From contig JADHVV010000015.1 of the NCBI GenBank assembly GCA_016783825.1, positions 1 through 39,589 of the forward strand: a DNA stretch of 39,589 bases, given 5' to 3'. Positions 1 to 8,531 of the stretch are shown here, in pieces. How positions within the stretch are numbered: position 1 is the stretch's first letter; every line of letters begins with the position of its first letter. The position numbers were made by a program, and so were the translations under genes. The stretch is from Candidatus Zhuqueibacterota bacterium. Its GTDB lineage: Bacteria > Zhuqueibacterota > Zhuqueibacteria > Thermofontimicrobiales > Thermofontimicrobiaceae. The notes under the pieces are model-generated. The model made no database searches, was not told where the DNA came from, and was given only the letters and a program-made list of their open reading frames with translations.

Positions 1-35
1 GTTTTTTAATAAAGATCAATTACTATTACAACGAA

Positions 36-116
36 AAGGCTGAGGCGAAGGCTAAGGCGGAGCAAGGTAGAAGATTAAAGGTTTAAGATTTTTTCCTTCG
101 CCTTCGCCTCAGCCTT
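36..116. repeat. GC-rich hairpin repeat built from 6-base units
   Basis: The left arm (36-52) is AAGGCTGAGGCGAAGGC and its exact reverse complement lies at 100-116. Both arms extend outward as degenerate 6-base units of the type RAGGCK. The composition is sharply GC-rich against AT-rich surroundings. The right arm is translated as the terminal arginine/lysine run of the methyltransferase ORF read on the minus strand, so the element has interrupted or replaced the end of that gene. It shares its architecture (short-period G-rich 5' arm, C-rich 3' arm) with the intergenic hairpins later in the window. Confidence 0.8.
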
Positions 117-886
117 CGCCTGCACTTTAGTGCGTTATGAATCCCTTTAATTTTCATCCTGAAACTGTCTATTCGCCCAATTTTTACATCATTAATAGCA
201 TACTTTAATTCTTTAAAAGCGATTTCTTTTTGTTCATCAGATAGATCAGAATTTTCAATTAATTTAAAATAGTTACTGCCAATTTTTGTATAAGGTTTAG
301 GTTCAATAATTTTCTTTTTTTCTTCCATAAAAGCTTTATAATCGTAATAGTAGTTTTTATTTTTTACAAAGTGAAAAAACGGTTCGGTGTTGCTGACTAA
401 TCTCCTTTTATATTGCCTTGGTGTCGGATTTGTTTTGATCCATGTTATTTCATTAACTAATTTCACATCAAATTCTTTTAACACTTCGACTGCAAATCGG
501 TATGGAATAAGCTGCAAACTTGCATCTAAATATTTATCCCCAATATTAAATACAATACTTCCTTTATCGCTAACAATTCTATAACATTGTTCAAATACTT
601 TCATTAAATTATGAATATAATCATCAATTTTTTTTTCATTTCCAATACCTTCACCATAATCTCGCTGGTTAAAATAAGGGGGTGAAGTAATAACTAAGTT
701 AATTGTATTATTTGATATCGAATTTAAAACTTTTAAATTATCATCACAGATTACCCTGTTAATTAAATTATTTAATTTATTATCAGCGCTTTCTTTATTT
801 GTTTTTTCAAATTTTTCAATTTTTGCTGAATAAAATAATTGGCACTGTTCTTTTATAATTGAATCTTTCATATCTATTTGGTTCAT
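83..886 (-). pseudogene. DNA methyltransferase, C-terminally truncated by a repeat
   Basis: The family transfers a methyl group from SAM to a base in DNA. The catalytic motif TSPPY is at residues 67-71, the form typical of N4-cytosine and some N6-adenine enzymes that place the catalytic motif before the SAM-binding one. Downstream are a GSIVFNIGD strand and a RQYKRRL segment, as in restriction-associated family members. What is missing is the later SAM-binding motif (DPFxGSGT type). Family-like sequence stops near residue 255 at GIHNALKC, and the last 12 residues (RRRLRRRRRKKS) are encoded by the hairpin repeat. No continuation is visible in bases 1-35 on the minus strand. The product is therefore probably inactive unless the remainder is supplied from beyond the left edge. 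No cognate restriction gene is recognised next to it, although an HNH nuclease lies 2.3 kb upstream on the same strand. Confidence 0.75.
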
Positions 887-928
887 TTTTACTATTATTC
901 TATTGTCAAGTTAGTTAAATGTATTTCT

Positions 929-2365
929 TTAAATTCCAAACAAATCGATTTGCGGTTGCTCCTTAACTTGCAACCTCACTTTTTTCTTTTTTAATTTTTT
1001 TAGATCTTCTTTTATGAGGAACAATTCCCGGCGATATTTTTGGGGCTGTTGAATTTCCAATTTTTGAGCACTTTTTAACGCAGTACCCAGATATTGCTCT
1101 GCTTCTTCCGTTTTGTTATTTTTACTCAAAAGCTCTCCAATTCCCCAATACCCCCAGAATTTTTCCGGCTCTATTTCAATGGCGCAGTTGAAAAGCTGTC
1201 TCGCTGTTTTTTTCTTTTTCAGACGAATCAGGATGTGTCCGTAATCAAAATAATTTTTCGAATCCAATGGATTTTTTAGAATCGTAAAAAAGAAAAACCG
1301 ATCCCGTTTGCTTTCCCAATATTTTCTCATGCTGATCTTTGCCGCGATGAGGATAATAATAAAAATATTGTTTGCTAATTTATCTTCAGATTTCAAAGTT
1401 TCCAAAGCTTGCTGAAGTTGTTCTTTAAATTCGGATTTCTTCTGTTTTTTTGAAACGTTTTCAATCCTTCGAATAATATCCGGTAATAAAAATGGCAAAT
1501 CTTTTTCAACACTTTCCAATATCGCAGCGGTCAACTTTTTCGCTAACTTCTCTTTATCCCCGTCAGGAATCAATTCGGTGATAAAATCCGGATTTGCTAA
1601 TTCATCTTTAAAGAGTTTGTAAAGGGAATATGGCAGATGAACCAATTCATCAAAATAAAGCTCGATCATTATTTCGCCGCGAAGGATTGTTGAGATAAGT
1701 CCCTCGAACGGCAAAATTTCTTTATGCTCTATTAGCAAACGCCAAAAAACAGGCCACTGGCAGATTTGTTTTGTTTTTTGTAAGATCAGGGGATCCTTAG
1801 TGAGAATTTCAGGATCTTTTACCCTGAGATTATCCATTCCTTCCATCAGCACTATCAGTGTGTCAACAAATTGCAGCCCGTCCTTGAGCGACAAATTGAA
1901 GATTGTCTCCCAAAGCGGGTTATCTTCCAGCGGCAATCCCAAATCAGTGTGCGATTGCAAAAACACCAGTGCGGTCATCAGTGAATCCTGGTCAACCGGC
2001 TGCTGTGAGTTAAGAAGCTCTCCTAATAATTTCTCTTCAGCATTTTTTATGAAATCATCGTTGATAAAATTGGGGAGAACTGCTGCTCGAATTTCTCTTC
2101 GGAACTCCCCGGGCTGTTTAAGCTTTTCAAATTTATTTGGATTGGCTTCCACCAACTCACGTATTTCCCGGAGTAGTTCCAATTCATCAAAGCGGAGATT
2201 TTTTAGTTTTTTTCGAGAGAGAAGAACATCAGCGATATGTTCAGAATTATCAATTAAGCGTTCGAGACTCGTTTTGGGGAGTTTCTTTTCTACCCTTGTT
2301 TCCTTAATAGCCTTTTCAACGATCTCAAACCGGGGCGGCGCTGCTGTCGTTGCAATTGAGTCCAT
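929..2365 (-). CDS. Unknown 478-aa helical protein with TPR-like C-terminus
   Basis: I do not recognise a family for the N-terminal three quarters, which is charged, leucine-rich and predicted by eye to be mostly helical. Residues about 375-450 look like two or three TPR units (DYGHILIRLKKKKTARQLF, then GYWGIGELLSKNNKTEEAEQYL), suggesting a protein-binding scaffold. There is no signal peptide and no convincing membrane segment, although residues around 345-355 are hydrophobic (IFIIILIAAK). The last residues, QPQIDLFGI, contain QIDLF, which fits the QL[SD]LF consensus by which many DNA repair and replication proteins bind the beta sliding clamp. A DNA-related role is therefore possible but unproven. 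The start ATG lacks a clear Shine-Dalgarno sequence. It lies between the truncated methyltransferase and a toxin-antitoxin pair, all on the same strand. Confidence 0.75.
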   Translation of the reverse strand: MDSIATTAAPPRFEIVEKAIKETRVEKKLPKTSLERLIDNSEHIADVLLSRKKLKNLRFDELELLREIRELVEANPNKFEKLKQPGEFRREIRAAVLPNFINDDFIKNAEEKLLGELLNSQQPVDQDSLMTALVFLQSHTDLGLPLEDNPLWETIFNLSLKDGLQFVDTLIVLMEGMDNLRVKDPEILTKDPLILQKTKQICQWPVFWRLLIEHKEILPFEGLISTILRGEIMIELYFDELVHLPYSLYKLFKDELANPDFITELIPDGDKEKLAKKLTAAILESVEKDLPFLLPDIIRRIENVSKKQKKSEFKEQLQQALETLKSEDKLANNIFIIILIAAKISMRKYWESKRDRFFFFTILKNPLDSKNYFDYGHILIRLKKKKTARQLFNCAIEIEPEKFWGYWGIGELLSKNNKTEEAEQYLGTALKSAQKLEIQQPQKYRRELFLIKEDLKKLKKKKVRLQVKEQPQIDLFGI

Positions 2366-2511
2366 TATTGTGGTTTCTTTTTTATTACATTAGTTAAATA
2401 GTAGATTTAATTTTCGTTATAAAAATACATACTTTAATAGTTACTTGTAACAGCTATCTGTAATAACAATCTTGCAAATCACTGATTTTTCAACACTGCT
2501 AAAGTTGCTTA

Positions 2512-2856
2512 TTATTCATCTTGATACACACATGCATCCAAAATTGCCAATAGCTCATTTATAATTTCAGTGTCAGCCTTTTCAACAAATTTTGCTTGAC
2601 TACTGATATAATCAACCGATTTAATCTGTTCAACCATTATATAACCTGATAATGAAGAGCGATCAGGAATTTTTATGTGAAAAGGCATGTTACGGAATGT
2701 ATTTGTTATTGGGCAAACGATCGCAAGGCCAGTGTGTTTATTAAACAGAAAATTATTTGCTACAATTGCCGGTCTTCTTCCCTTTTGTTCATGCCCAGAC
2801 TGTGGATCGAATGTTAAAATGATAAAATCACCTTTTTCGGGAATATTTGATTTCAT
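2512..2856 (-). CDS. mazF: MazF/PemK-type endoribonuclease toxin
   Basis: Toxins of this family cut mRNA at short sequence motifs and arrest translation when their antitoxin is degraded. At 114 aa it is the usual family length. The N-terminal GDFIILTFDPQSGHEQKGRRP block is the diagnostic PemK/MazF signature. It is followed by AIVCPITN and VEQIKSVDY, which contribute to the SH3-like barrel and active site. The ATG starts at the base immediately after the antitoxin stop codon (TAAATG), as expected for translationally coupled expression. The pair is probably autoregulated by the antitoxin-toxin complex binding upstream of the antitoxin gene. That is family knowledge; I cannot point to a specific operator. 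Confidence 0.93.
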   Translation of the reverse strand: MKSNIPEKGDFIILTFDPQSGHEQKGRRPAIVANNFLFNKHTGLAIVCPITNTFRNMPFHIKIPDRSSLSGYIMVEQIKSVDYISSQAKFVEKADTEIINELLAILDACVYQDE

Positions 2857-3105
2857 TTACCATTCTTCCTTTCCAACCGTATTACCCCAATCCAATTCTT
2901 TTGAGGAGTAATTTTTGGGCATTTTGGAAACAAGCTCTTTAATGTTATACTTATTCTTTATATTATTTAAAGGTTCGATGATAATCTTGCCCTTATAGAC
3001 AAAAATGTTCAACTTATCTCCAATGCTAACCTGTGCTTCCTGAAGGATTTGTTTTGGGAAACGTAATCCTTGACTATTCCCCCATTTTTGAATTTTTGTT
3101 TGCAT
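2857..3105 (-). CDS. mazE: MazE-like AbrB-fold antitoxin
   Basis: The 82-aa protein begins with MQTKIQKWGNSQGLRFPKQIL, the swapped-hairpin AbrB/MazE DNA-binding signature (KWGNSxGxRxPK). It continues with GDKLNIFVYKGKIIIEPL, the second half of that fold. The acidic, aromatic C-terminal tail (SSKELDWGNTVGKEEW) is the part that in this family wraps around and blocks the MazF active site. An AAGGA ribosome-binding site precedes the ATG. The gene is the first of a two-gene operon with the toxin directly behind it. Confidence 0.92.
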   Translation of the reverse strand: MQTKIQKWGNSQGLRFPKQILQEAQVSIGDKLNIFVYKGKIIIEPLNNIKNKYNIKELVSKMPKNYSSKELDWGNTVGKEEW

Positions 3106-3165
3106 AATCTTATTTCCTTAAAATTAGGTGTATAACGTGAAATTATATGGCATTTTATTCCATTA

Positions 3166-4245
3166 TTATTTCAACATTTTAATTACTTCATCGATGGTGT
3201 ATGCTGGATCTACCATATGAATTACTGCATGACAATTTGGGCATGCTGGACGTAAATCTTTTATAGGGTCAACCTGGTATGCTTCGGAAATTTTTGAAAA
3301 CGGTTTAATATGGTGAACTTGAATATATTCTTTTTTCACATTTTTATAATGCTCTGTGAAATTAAAACCGCAGACAAAACATACTGCACCAAAGTGATTA
3401 ATACATTTTGTGCGAGCATTAGAATTTCTTTCATATCTATTAATAGAAACTTTAATTGTCGAACCTTCAAAATATTTTTCTGGTTCTTCAATTTCTTCTG
3501 CTATATGTTGAATGTTTTCATTTTGGAATGATTCAAAGTTGATATTATTGTTTTTTAAGTACAATTCAAAACCATTGCTTACATTAACTTTTTTAATTCT
3601 AAACATTTCCGTCTTAACTTTATAATTATTTTCAAATGGTATTACATTTTTTTTAATGCAAGTAAAAATCCAGTCCATTTCTTTTGAAGAAAAATTATAA
3701 ACTTTCTTGAAGTTATTAGCAGCATTGTTAAAATCTTCGTACTTGTCGCCATTATTTTGACCATATTTTTCTTTGATTCTGTGCAATATTTTTATCGCCT
3801 TTTCCGTAGTTGGCATCCATATATTGTATTTGTCTGGATTTGACAAGTATAAAAGTAATGTTACAAAGCCCCTATCAGCCCCTGAAATTTTAAGTTTTCC
3901 TTTATCCACACAATTGTTAATAATTGTTTTATAGTTTCGATTTGAATTAAAGATTTCATCAAACAAATTTTGTATTAAACTTGTTGGATTGCTTTTAAAT
4001 TTATTTAGATTGGGAGTTTGGAAAAGAGGCCCGAACCAATAATTTGTATTGTCGTCAACAATTTTAAATATGTGAATCAATAAATTTTTATTAATATTTT
4101 TTGAGTGTTCCCTAATAAGTTCCCATGCTATTTTTTCACGTTTTTGTTTTCTTGGTAACTCATGAGCGGTAAAATATTTGTAATCTTCACTTTTTTTAAA
4201 TTGTTCAATTATTTCTTTTTCATTTTGAATTATAATTTGCTTCAT
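3166..4245 (-). CDS. HNH endonuclease (McrA-like C-terminal domain)
   Basis: This is a probable DNA endonuclease. The C-terminal domain from about residue 262 holds a zinc-ribbon HNH fold: Cys289-x2-Cys292, the His311-His312 pair in VHHIKPFSK, and DLRPACPNCHAVIH, giving Cys335-x2-Cys338-His339 and His343. This is the layout of McrA-type and phage HNH nucleases. The N-terminal 260 residues are lysine- and asparagine-rich and not recognised; they may provide target recognition, as in modification-dependent restriction enzymes. Base composition is more AT-rich than in the core genes, which together with the toxin-antitoxin neighbour suggests a horizontally acquired defence gene. Whether it cuts modified or unmodified DNA cannot be read from the sequence. 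Confidence 0.85.
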   Translation of the reverse strand: MKQIIIQNEKEIIEQFKKSEDYKYFTAHELPRKQKREKIAWELIREHSKNINKNLLIHIFKIVDDNTNYWFGPLFQTPNLNKFKSNPTSLIQNLFDEIFNSNRNYKTIINNCVDKGKLKISGADRGFVTLLLYLSNPDKYNIWMPTTEKAIKILHRIKEKYGQNNGDKYEDFNNAANNFKKVYNFSSKEMDWIFTCIKKNVIPFENNYKVKTEMFRIKKVNVSNGFELYLKNNNINFESFQNENIQHIAEEIEEPEKYFEGSTIKVSINRYERNSNARTKCINHFGAVCFVCGFNFTEHYKNVKKEYIQVHHIKPFSKISEAYQVDPIKDLRPACPNCHAVIHMVDPAYTIDEVIKMLK

Positions 4246-4345
4246 TTGTAAACCTATAGTAAATGATGTTTATTGCCATATAACTAAATATACATCAAAA
4301 AAATAAAATCAAAGAAAATTCTTAAATTGATAAAAAAAATACTTT

Positions 4346-4933
4346 TCATTCAACAGATTTTTGCAGCAAAACCTGGTGCTGCATCATTGATTGTTGATAA
4401 TCTATTATCTGAAAATTATATTGCTGGATAACGCCTTTCAATTGATCTGAAGTTCTGACGTAAATTGGATGTCCCAACAAAAGTCTCATGCGCGTCCAGA
4501 AGTTAGCCGGGGAAAAAGTTAAAACCAGGCAGCCCCCGTTTTTCAGAATGCGGCACGTTTCTTCAAAAAAAGGAATGATATCTTTTATATATTCGATCAA
4601 GCCAACTGCTGTTATCATGTCCATTGATTTCGTTTTCACCGGGATGGACAGAGCATCAGCCTGTATAAATGGTAGGTTCGGATAACTTTCCCTGGCTTCG
4701 AGCAGCATTGAATAAGTGAAGTCAAGCCCAATAATAGATTTCGCTCCATTCAAATATTCTAATACATTGCCCGTGCCAACGCCAAGGTCAAGTACGCTTT
4801 TCCCTTTTAGCTCGACTTGATTTATTAAAGTAACTAAATTACTATTCTCTTTGTTTAATATTCTTTGAAAAGGGTAAAAAGACCGGAATAATTTGTAATA
4901 CCTGGTTTTTAAATTCCACAATAGTTTATTCAT
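4346..4933 (-). CDS. Class I SAM-dependent methyltransferase
   Basis: The Rossmann motif I, VLDLGVGTGNVLEYL, is clear. It is followed by GLDFTYSMLLEAR (motif II region), IQADALSIPVKTKSMDMITAVGLIEYI (motifs III/IV) and a final strand LKNGGCLVLTFSP. This is the Methyltransf_11/25 type that usually acts on small molecules or lipids; the substrate is unknown. The ORF track starts at 4981, deep inside the upstream gene. The ATG at 4933 (MNKLLWN) overlaps the namZ stop by only 8 bases (ATGAATAA) and gives a normal-length 195-aa protein, so I prefer it. That overlap implies translational coupling to namZ. Confidence 0.85.
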   Translation of the reverse strand: MNKLLWNLKTRYYKLFRSFYPFQRILNKENSNLVTLINQVELKGKSVLDLGVGTGNVLEYLNGAKSIIGLDFTYSMLLEARESYPNLPFIQADALSIPVKTKSMDMITAVGLIEYIKDIIPFFEETCRILKNGGCLVLTFSPANFWTRMRLLLGHPIYVRTSDQLKGVIQQYNFQIIDYQQSMMQHQVLLQKSVE

Positions 4934-6179
4934 AAAGCAGGTATCTTTTTCTGATTTTTTTAAATTTTTCCAAATCAGCATGCCATTGCTGTACTACCTT
5001 TTCCGCTGATTCTGCCTCATCCATTGCCCGTCTTGTTTCTTCATTGCCAAACATGTTTAAAACTCTGCGTTCCGATTTCCATTTAAATTTATCAGGGTGA
5101 TTTTTTTTGATATTATAAATTAAATGAATACCAAACTCAACTGATGGAAAAATCCGCGCGTCTGTAATTTCAAATGCCAATCCTTTACAGCATTCCCCCT
5201 CAAATTTTGGATTCACTGCCGCACCCGGCAAATCAATCGGAACGTATGAAGTCGTGTCGATTTTTATTCCCGGGATAGCGGCTTTTTCAAGGGATTTTTT
5301 CAGTGCGATATTATCCAACCAGGGAGCGCCGACATTTAAGAAAGGCTTATCCGTGCCCCGTCCCTCTGACACATTGCATGTTTCCAACAAACCCATTCCC
5401 GGGTAAAGAAGCGCCGTTTTTGTGCAGGGAATATTCGGAGACGGTTTCACCCATAACAATCCGAGTTCATCAAAAAAACTATTTCTTCTCCAATTTTCCA
5501 TCGAAAGAATAGTTAAATCAACTTTTACGCCATTAGCAAGCCAACCCTCTTTGTTGAACATTTTTGCCAATTCACCAACTGTCATGCCATGTCTTAAAGC
5601 AATTGGCTGAATACCGACAAATGATCTGTACTTTACATCTAACACGGGCCCTTCAACCATTGAGCCGGTAATCGGATTTGGTCGGTCAAGAACAATAAAT
5701 GACATATTATTTTCTGCAGCAGCCTCCATACACAGTGACATTGTGCTAATGTAAGTATAAAACCGCGCTCCAATATCCTGAATGTCAAAGATCAATACAT
5801 CGAGTCCCTGCAACATTTCTGTTGTTGGTTTTCTTGTTTCACCGTAAATGCTGAAAATTGGCACACTGGTTTTTTCATCTTTTTTATTTTCAATCTTGTA
5901 ACCACCCTCAATATCGCCACGGATGCCATGCTCGGGGCTAAACAACGCGACTAATTCAAAATCTGGCAATGCATAAAGTAAATCAATAATATGCTTTCCT
6001 TTGGAATCAACACCGGTCTGATTCGTGATGAGACCAATTCGCTTTCCATTAAGTAAATCAAGTTTATTTTCTATTAAAACTTCAATCCCCAACTTAATGG
6101 GTTGAGAATATGACGGCGAGTTGCAAAAAGAGGAGGGTATAATTAGAATAGCCAAAAACAAGATTAGTGTATTTTTCAA
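4926..6179 (-). CDS. namZ: Exo-beta-N-acetylmuramidase NamZ (DUF1343)
   Basis: This family (GH171, formerly DUF1343) removes terminal N-acetylmuramic acid from peptidoglycan fragments. The 417-aa length is typical. Diagnostic blocks are GLITNQTGVDSKG, LFSPEHGIRGD, IFSIYGETRKPT, LIFDIQDIGARFYTYI, VLDRPNPI, LRHGMTVGELA and PSPNIP. An N-terminal hydrophobic segment (residues about 3-19) looks like a signal peptide, so the enzyme is probably periplasmic. The start is TTG, supported by an AAGGA sequence 8-9 bases upstream. The methyltransferase overlaps its 3' end. Upstream on this strand is a repeat-filled gap of 346 bases. Confidence 0.93.
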   Translation of the reverse strand: MKNTLILFLAILIIPSSFCNSPSYSQPIKLGIEVLIENKLDLLNGKRIGLITNQTGVDSKGKHIIDLLYALPDFELVALFSPEHGIRGDIEGGYKIENKKDEKTSVPIFSIYGETRKPTTEMLQGLDVLIFDIQDIGARFYTYISTMSLCMEAAAENNMSFIVLDRPNPITGSMVEGPVLDVKYRSFVGIQPIALRHGMTVGELAKMFNKEGWLANGVKVDLTILSMENWRRNSFFDELGLLWVKPSPNIPCTKTALLYPGMGLLETCNVSEGRGTDKPFLNVGAPWLDNIALKKSLEKAAIPGIKIDTTSYVPIDLPGAAVNPKFEGECCKGLAFEITDARIFPSVEFGIHLIYNIKKNHPDKFKWKSERRVLNMFGNEETRRAMDEAESAEKVVQQWHADLEKFKKIRKRYLLYE

Positions 6180-6205
6180 ACGAGATTCCTTACTTTTTTG
6201 TGAAA

Positions 6206-6478
6206 GGTAATTGGTTGAATAGGTAATTGGGTAATTAGTTTACCAGGTAATAAGGTTGATGATTAATAAAATTAATTGTAACTATTCAGTGTGGTTAAAA
6301 ATGTCATTCTGAGGGAGCTTGCGACCGAAGAATCTCCCCAATGTTTACAATTACTACGAGATTCTTCACTTCCCAACAACCCACATCGCCTCCCCCGTTC
6401 AGAATGACATGAATACAACGAATAGCTGAACAGTTACAATTAATTTTGATAATTTATTACCAAATTACCTTATTACCA
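6206..6478. repeat. GGTAAT-family hairpin, locus 1, interrupted
   Basis: The left arm (6206-6256) is made of GGTAATNN units; the right arm (6454-6478) is TTATTACCAAATTACC plus a partial unit, its complement. Between them lies a separate element with its own terminal inverted repeats, so this looks like a GGTAAT hairpin whose loop took an insertion. Two uninterrupted relatives are at 16030-16200 and 36447-36555. This repeat and its insert fill most of the 6180-6525 gap; I see no gene there. Confidence 0.75.
6268..6447. mobile_element. MITE-like element with 22-bp terminal inverted repeats
   Basis: The ends AAAATTAATTGTAACTATTCAG (6268-6289) and CTGAACAGTTACAATTAATTTT (6426-6447) are inverted repeats differing at one position. 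The interior begins GTCATTCTGAGGGAGC and closes with TTCAGAATGAC, an inner inverted repeat. It encodes no protein. A shorter copy in the opposite orientation is at 17319-17402 and shares the GTAACTRTTCA ends, the GTCATTCTGAGGGAGCTTGC core and the ATACAACGAATA segment. Small size, paired ends and dispersed copies fit a non-autonomous element. No transposase that could move it is in the window. Confidence 0.75.
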
Positions 6479-6525
6479 CACAAAGTTATGTCAATTCCGA
6501 TAACCGAAACGAAATCAGAAATTTC

Positions 6526-8403
6526 CTAAAGCGCCACATCCGAACCGATAAGAATTTTAATATCAAATAATGGCGCATTGGTTACTGATTTTGGCAGCTT
6601 AAAATGATCCATAAACTTTTCAGCATCTTCAGTCATGGATGCGTTACATTTTGAAAACGAGTGGTTGTAATTAAGTTTGTCTGCATTTCTGTAATTTACG
6701 ATGATAACCTTTTTTTCGTTGTAACGCTGGTTGTGTAACCGGTTGCCTAATTTTCTTGCGGAACCGGCAACCCGGTAGCCATTTAAAATTTCAATATAAT
6801 AATTATCTTCAGTGTCCGGAAGCCCGGTGTATTGATCGCTGATATTTGGCATGTTAAAATCCGCGCCGATAACGATTGTAAAATCCAGTGGTTTCACATC
6901 CGGTTCTATTTGAAAAGAACGGTTAAATACAGTTTTTAAACTTTCAATCCGCTTTGAAATTTCTCCTGATTTCAGGGAATCAAACGTTCTTCGCCAGATT
7001 ATAACAGAATTTTTAATTCGATATGAGGATTTAACCTGTGTTAAACGATCTGATGAATAAAGTCCTTTCAACTCATCATTAAATGAATTTAAAGAGATCG
7101 ATTTTTTCGAGCCATCGACAACAGCAATTTTGAGACTAACCGGTGTTTGTTCTTCAATCGTTTCTTCCACTACCACAACTGTCGTATCTTGATTTAAACC
7201 TGGTTGCGGCTCTTCAATCGGAATAGTTAAACTATCCTGTATTTCATCCCCGAATTCCTGCTCTTGAGCAATAGCATATTCGAGCGTATCCGATGGCGTT
7301 ATTTGTTGAACTTTGGGCGATTCTTTTAATGATTGCACATAAGGTGGAATATACTTTATCGCAGCATAAATTAATAAAAAAAATAGCAGAAAAAATATCA
7401 CATAATTGAGCCATTTGCCTGTGGGAAAAATTGATGATTTGACAACTGGCGGCGCCGTACGTTTGTAAACAGGATGCCTGAAATCACGATCTTGTGAAAA
7501 ATCATCCACAATTTCTATATCAGGCTCTTCCATCTGTTCATCCTTTCTGTTAGAGCGATAACGGACTCCTTTGATTACTATTTGGCGGTCTTCAGGCTCA
7601 TCGGGTTCCTGTGGCATCTCTATCGATTTTTCTTCATCTTCAATTGAGAGCCTTTTCATTCCCCTGACCTTAAAAATAACTGCTGATGCATCTTCATTAT
7701 AGTTTGTTTCAAGTGATTTTTGGACTACCAATTCACAAACTTGTTGTAAAGATGAAGTGTTTACAAAGGTTGGAATGTCCTGTTCCGGTATTGCTTCAAC
7801 AATAGAGCGTGTAAACAGCAGGATGATATCATTTGTTTGAATTTGTTTTTGTTTAATATCGATTGAAATATTATCTTTTGCGCCTAACAAAGGTAAAGAA
7901 ATTTCTGGTTGACGAGTATCTGCAAATGGGTAATTCGTTTCTATTTCGTTCTTATCAGGCTTGGTGAGATTTTCAAGAACGTTATTTCTTAACATATAAA
8001 CCAAACAATCTCCAATGGAAACCAGGTAAAGCGTATGATCATGTACAACAGCACAAATCAATGAATTTGAATAATAGTTTTGTTTACCTTCATTAATGTT
8101 CGCCTGGTAAATTGATATGTTTGCTTTTTGCAGCGCATTCGTTAACATGCCAGAAAGATTTCCGTTCCAGGGAGATTCAAAATATTCCTGAAAGACAGTT
8201 TGAATGACTAATTTACTTGAAAATTCACCACTTCCTTCTTCTCCCCGGGCGTCCGTTATCAAGAACATTTGACCCCGTAAATACAAATCCTCTGCATTTT
8301 GCGGCAAATAATATCCAATAACGTCCTCGTTCTTAATTTTTCTATATCCGGCAGCCGAGTGTTTTCCAAAATCCAAATTAAATATCATCTTATCTTCATT
8401 CAC
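6526..8403 (-). CDS. PP2C-like / transmembrane / LytR_C-like protein
   Basis: Residues 13-247 resemble a PP2C-type serine/threonine phosphatase: RKIKNED (18-27 region), a TDARGEEGSGE stretch where family members have DGMGG, IGDCLVYML at 130-137 and NEDAS at 236-240. The DGMGG metal-binding box is altered to DARGE, so activity may be reduced or lost. After an acidic linker, one transmembrane helix spans about 332-350. The C-terminal part, especially 535-622 (YYIEILNGYRVAGSARKLGNRL, ending FDIKILIGSDV), matches the pattern of LytR_C domains found in envelope proteins. The N-terminus is thus probably cytoplasmic and the C-terminus periplasmic, suggesting a signal relay across the inner membrane; this is inference. 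The GTG start is supported by GAGGGA seven bases upstream. Confidence 0.75.
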   Translation of the reverse strand: MNEDKMIFNLDFGKHSAAGYRKIKNEDVIGYYLPQNAEDLYLRGQMFLITDARGEEGSGEFSSKLVIQTVFQEYFESPWNGNLSGMLTNALQKANISIYQANINEGKQNYYSNSLICAVVHDHTLYLVSIGDCLVYMLRNNVLENLTKPDKNEIETNYPFADTRQPEISLPLLGAKDNISIDIKQKQIQTNDIILLFTRSIVEAIPEQDIPTFVNTSSLQQVCELVVQKSLETNYNEDASAVIFKVRGMKRLSIEDEEKSIEMPQEPDEPEDRQIVIKGVRYRSNRKDEQMEEPDIEIVDDFSQDRDFRHPVYKRTAPPVVKSSIFPTGKWLNYVIFFLLFFLLIYAAIKYIPPYVQSLKESPKVQQITPSDTLEYAIAQEQEFGDEIQDSLTIPIEEPQPGLNQDTTVVVVEETIEEQTPVSLKIAVVDGSKKSISLNSFNDELKGLYSSDRLTQVKSSYRIKNSVIIWRRTFDSLKSGEISKRIESLKTVFNRSFQIEPDVKPLDFTIVIGADFNMPNISDQYTGLPDTEDNYYIEILNGYRVAGSARKLGNRLHNQRYNEKKVIIVNYRNADKLNYNHSFSKCNASMTEDAEKFMDHFKLPKSVTNAPLFDIKILIGSDVAL

Positions 8404-8502
8404 TTTTTTATCCCTCGATTATGTGGAATTATATTTGAAATCCTTGTAACAATATATAAAGCAATAAATTAAAAATCAAGAGAAAATTTACCAATTTATC
8501 TC

Positions 8503-8531
8503 TTGACATTTTGGCAGAACAATGCTATATT
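8503..8531 (+). promoter_or_regulatory. sigma70 promoter of uvrB
   Basis: A perfect TTGACA (8503-8508) is followed after exactly 17 bases by TATATT (8526-8531), with a TGC extension just before the -10 box. It lies 77 bases upstream of the GTG start of uvrB and inside the N-terminal extension proposed by the ORF track, which argues against that extension. No LexA-like palindrome is evident around it. Confidence 0.85.

Noticed and set aside
1800-2393. 197-aa plus-strand ORF
   Set aside because: Serine/arginine-rich shadow of the 478-aa minus-strand gene; no domain, no ribosome-binding site.
2394-2511. Gap between the 478-aa gene and mazF
   Set aside because: AT-rich with no clear structure; no feature supported.
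8513-8526. sigma54-like TGGCAG...TGC upstream of uvrB
   Set aside because: The GG-to-GC spacing is nine bases instead of ten, and a perfect sigma70 promoter overlaps it.
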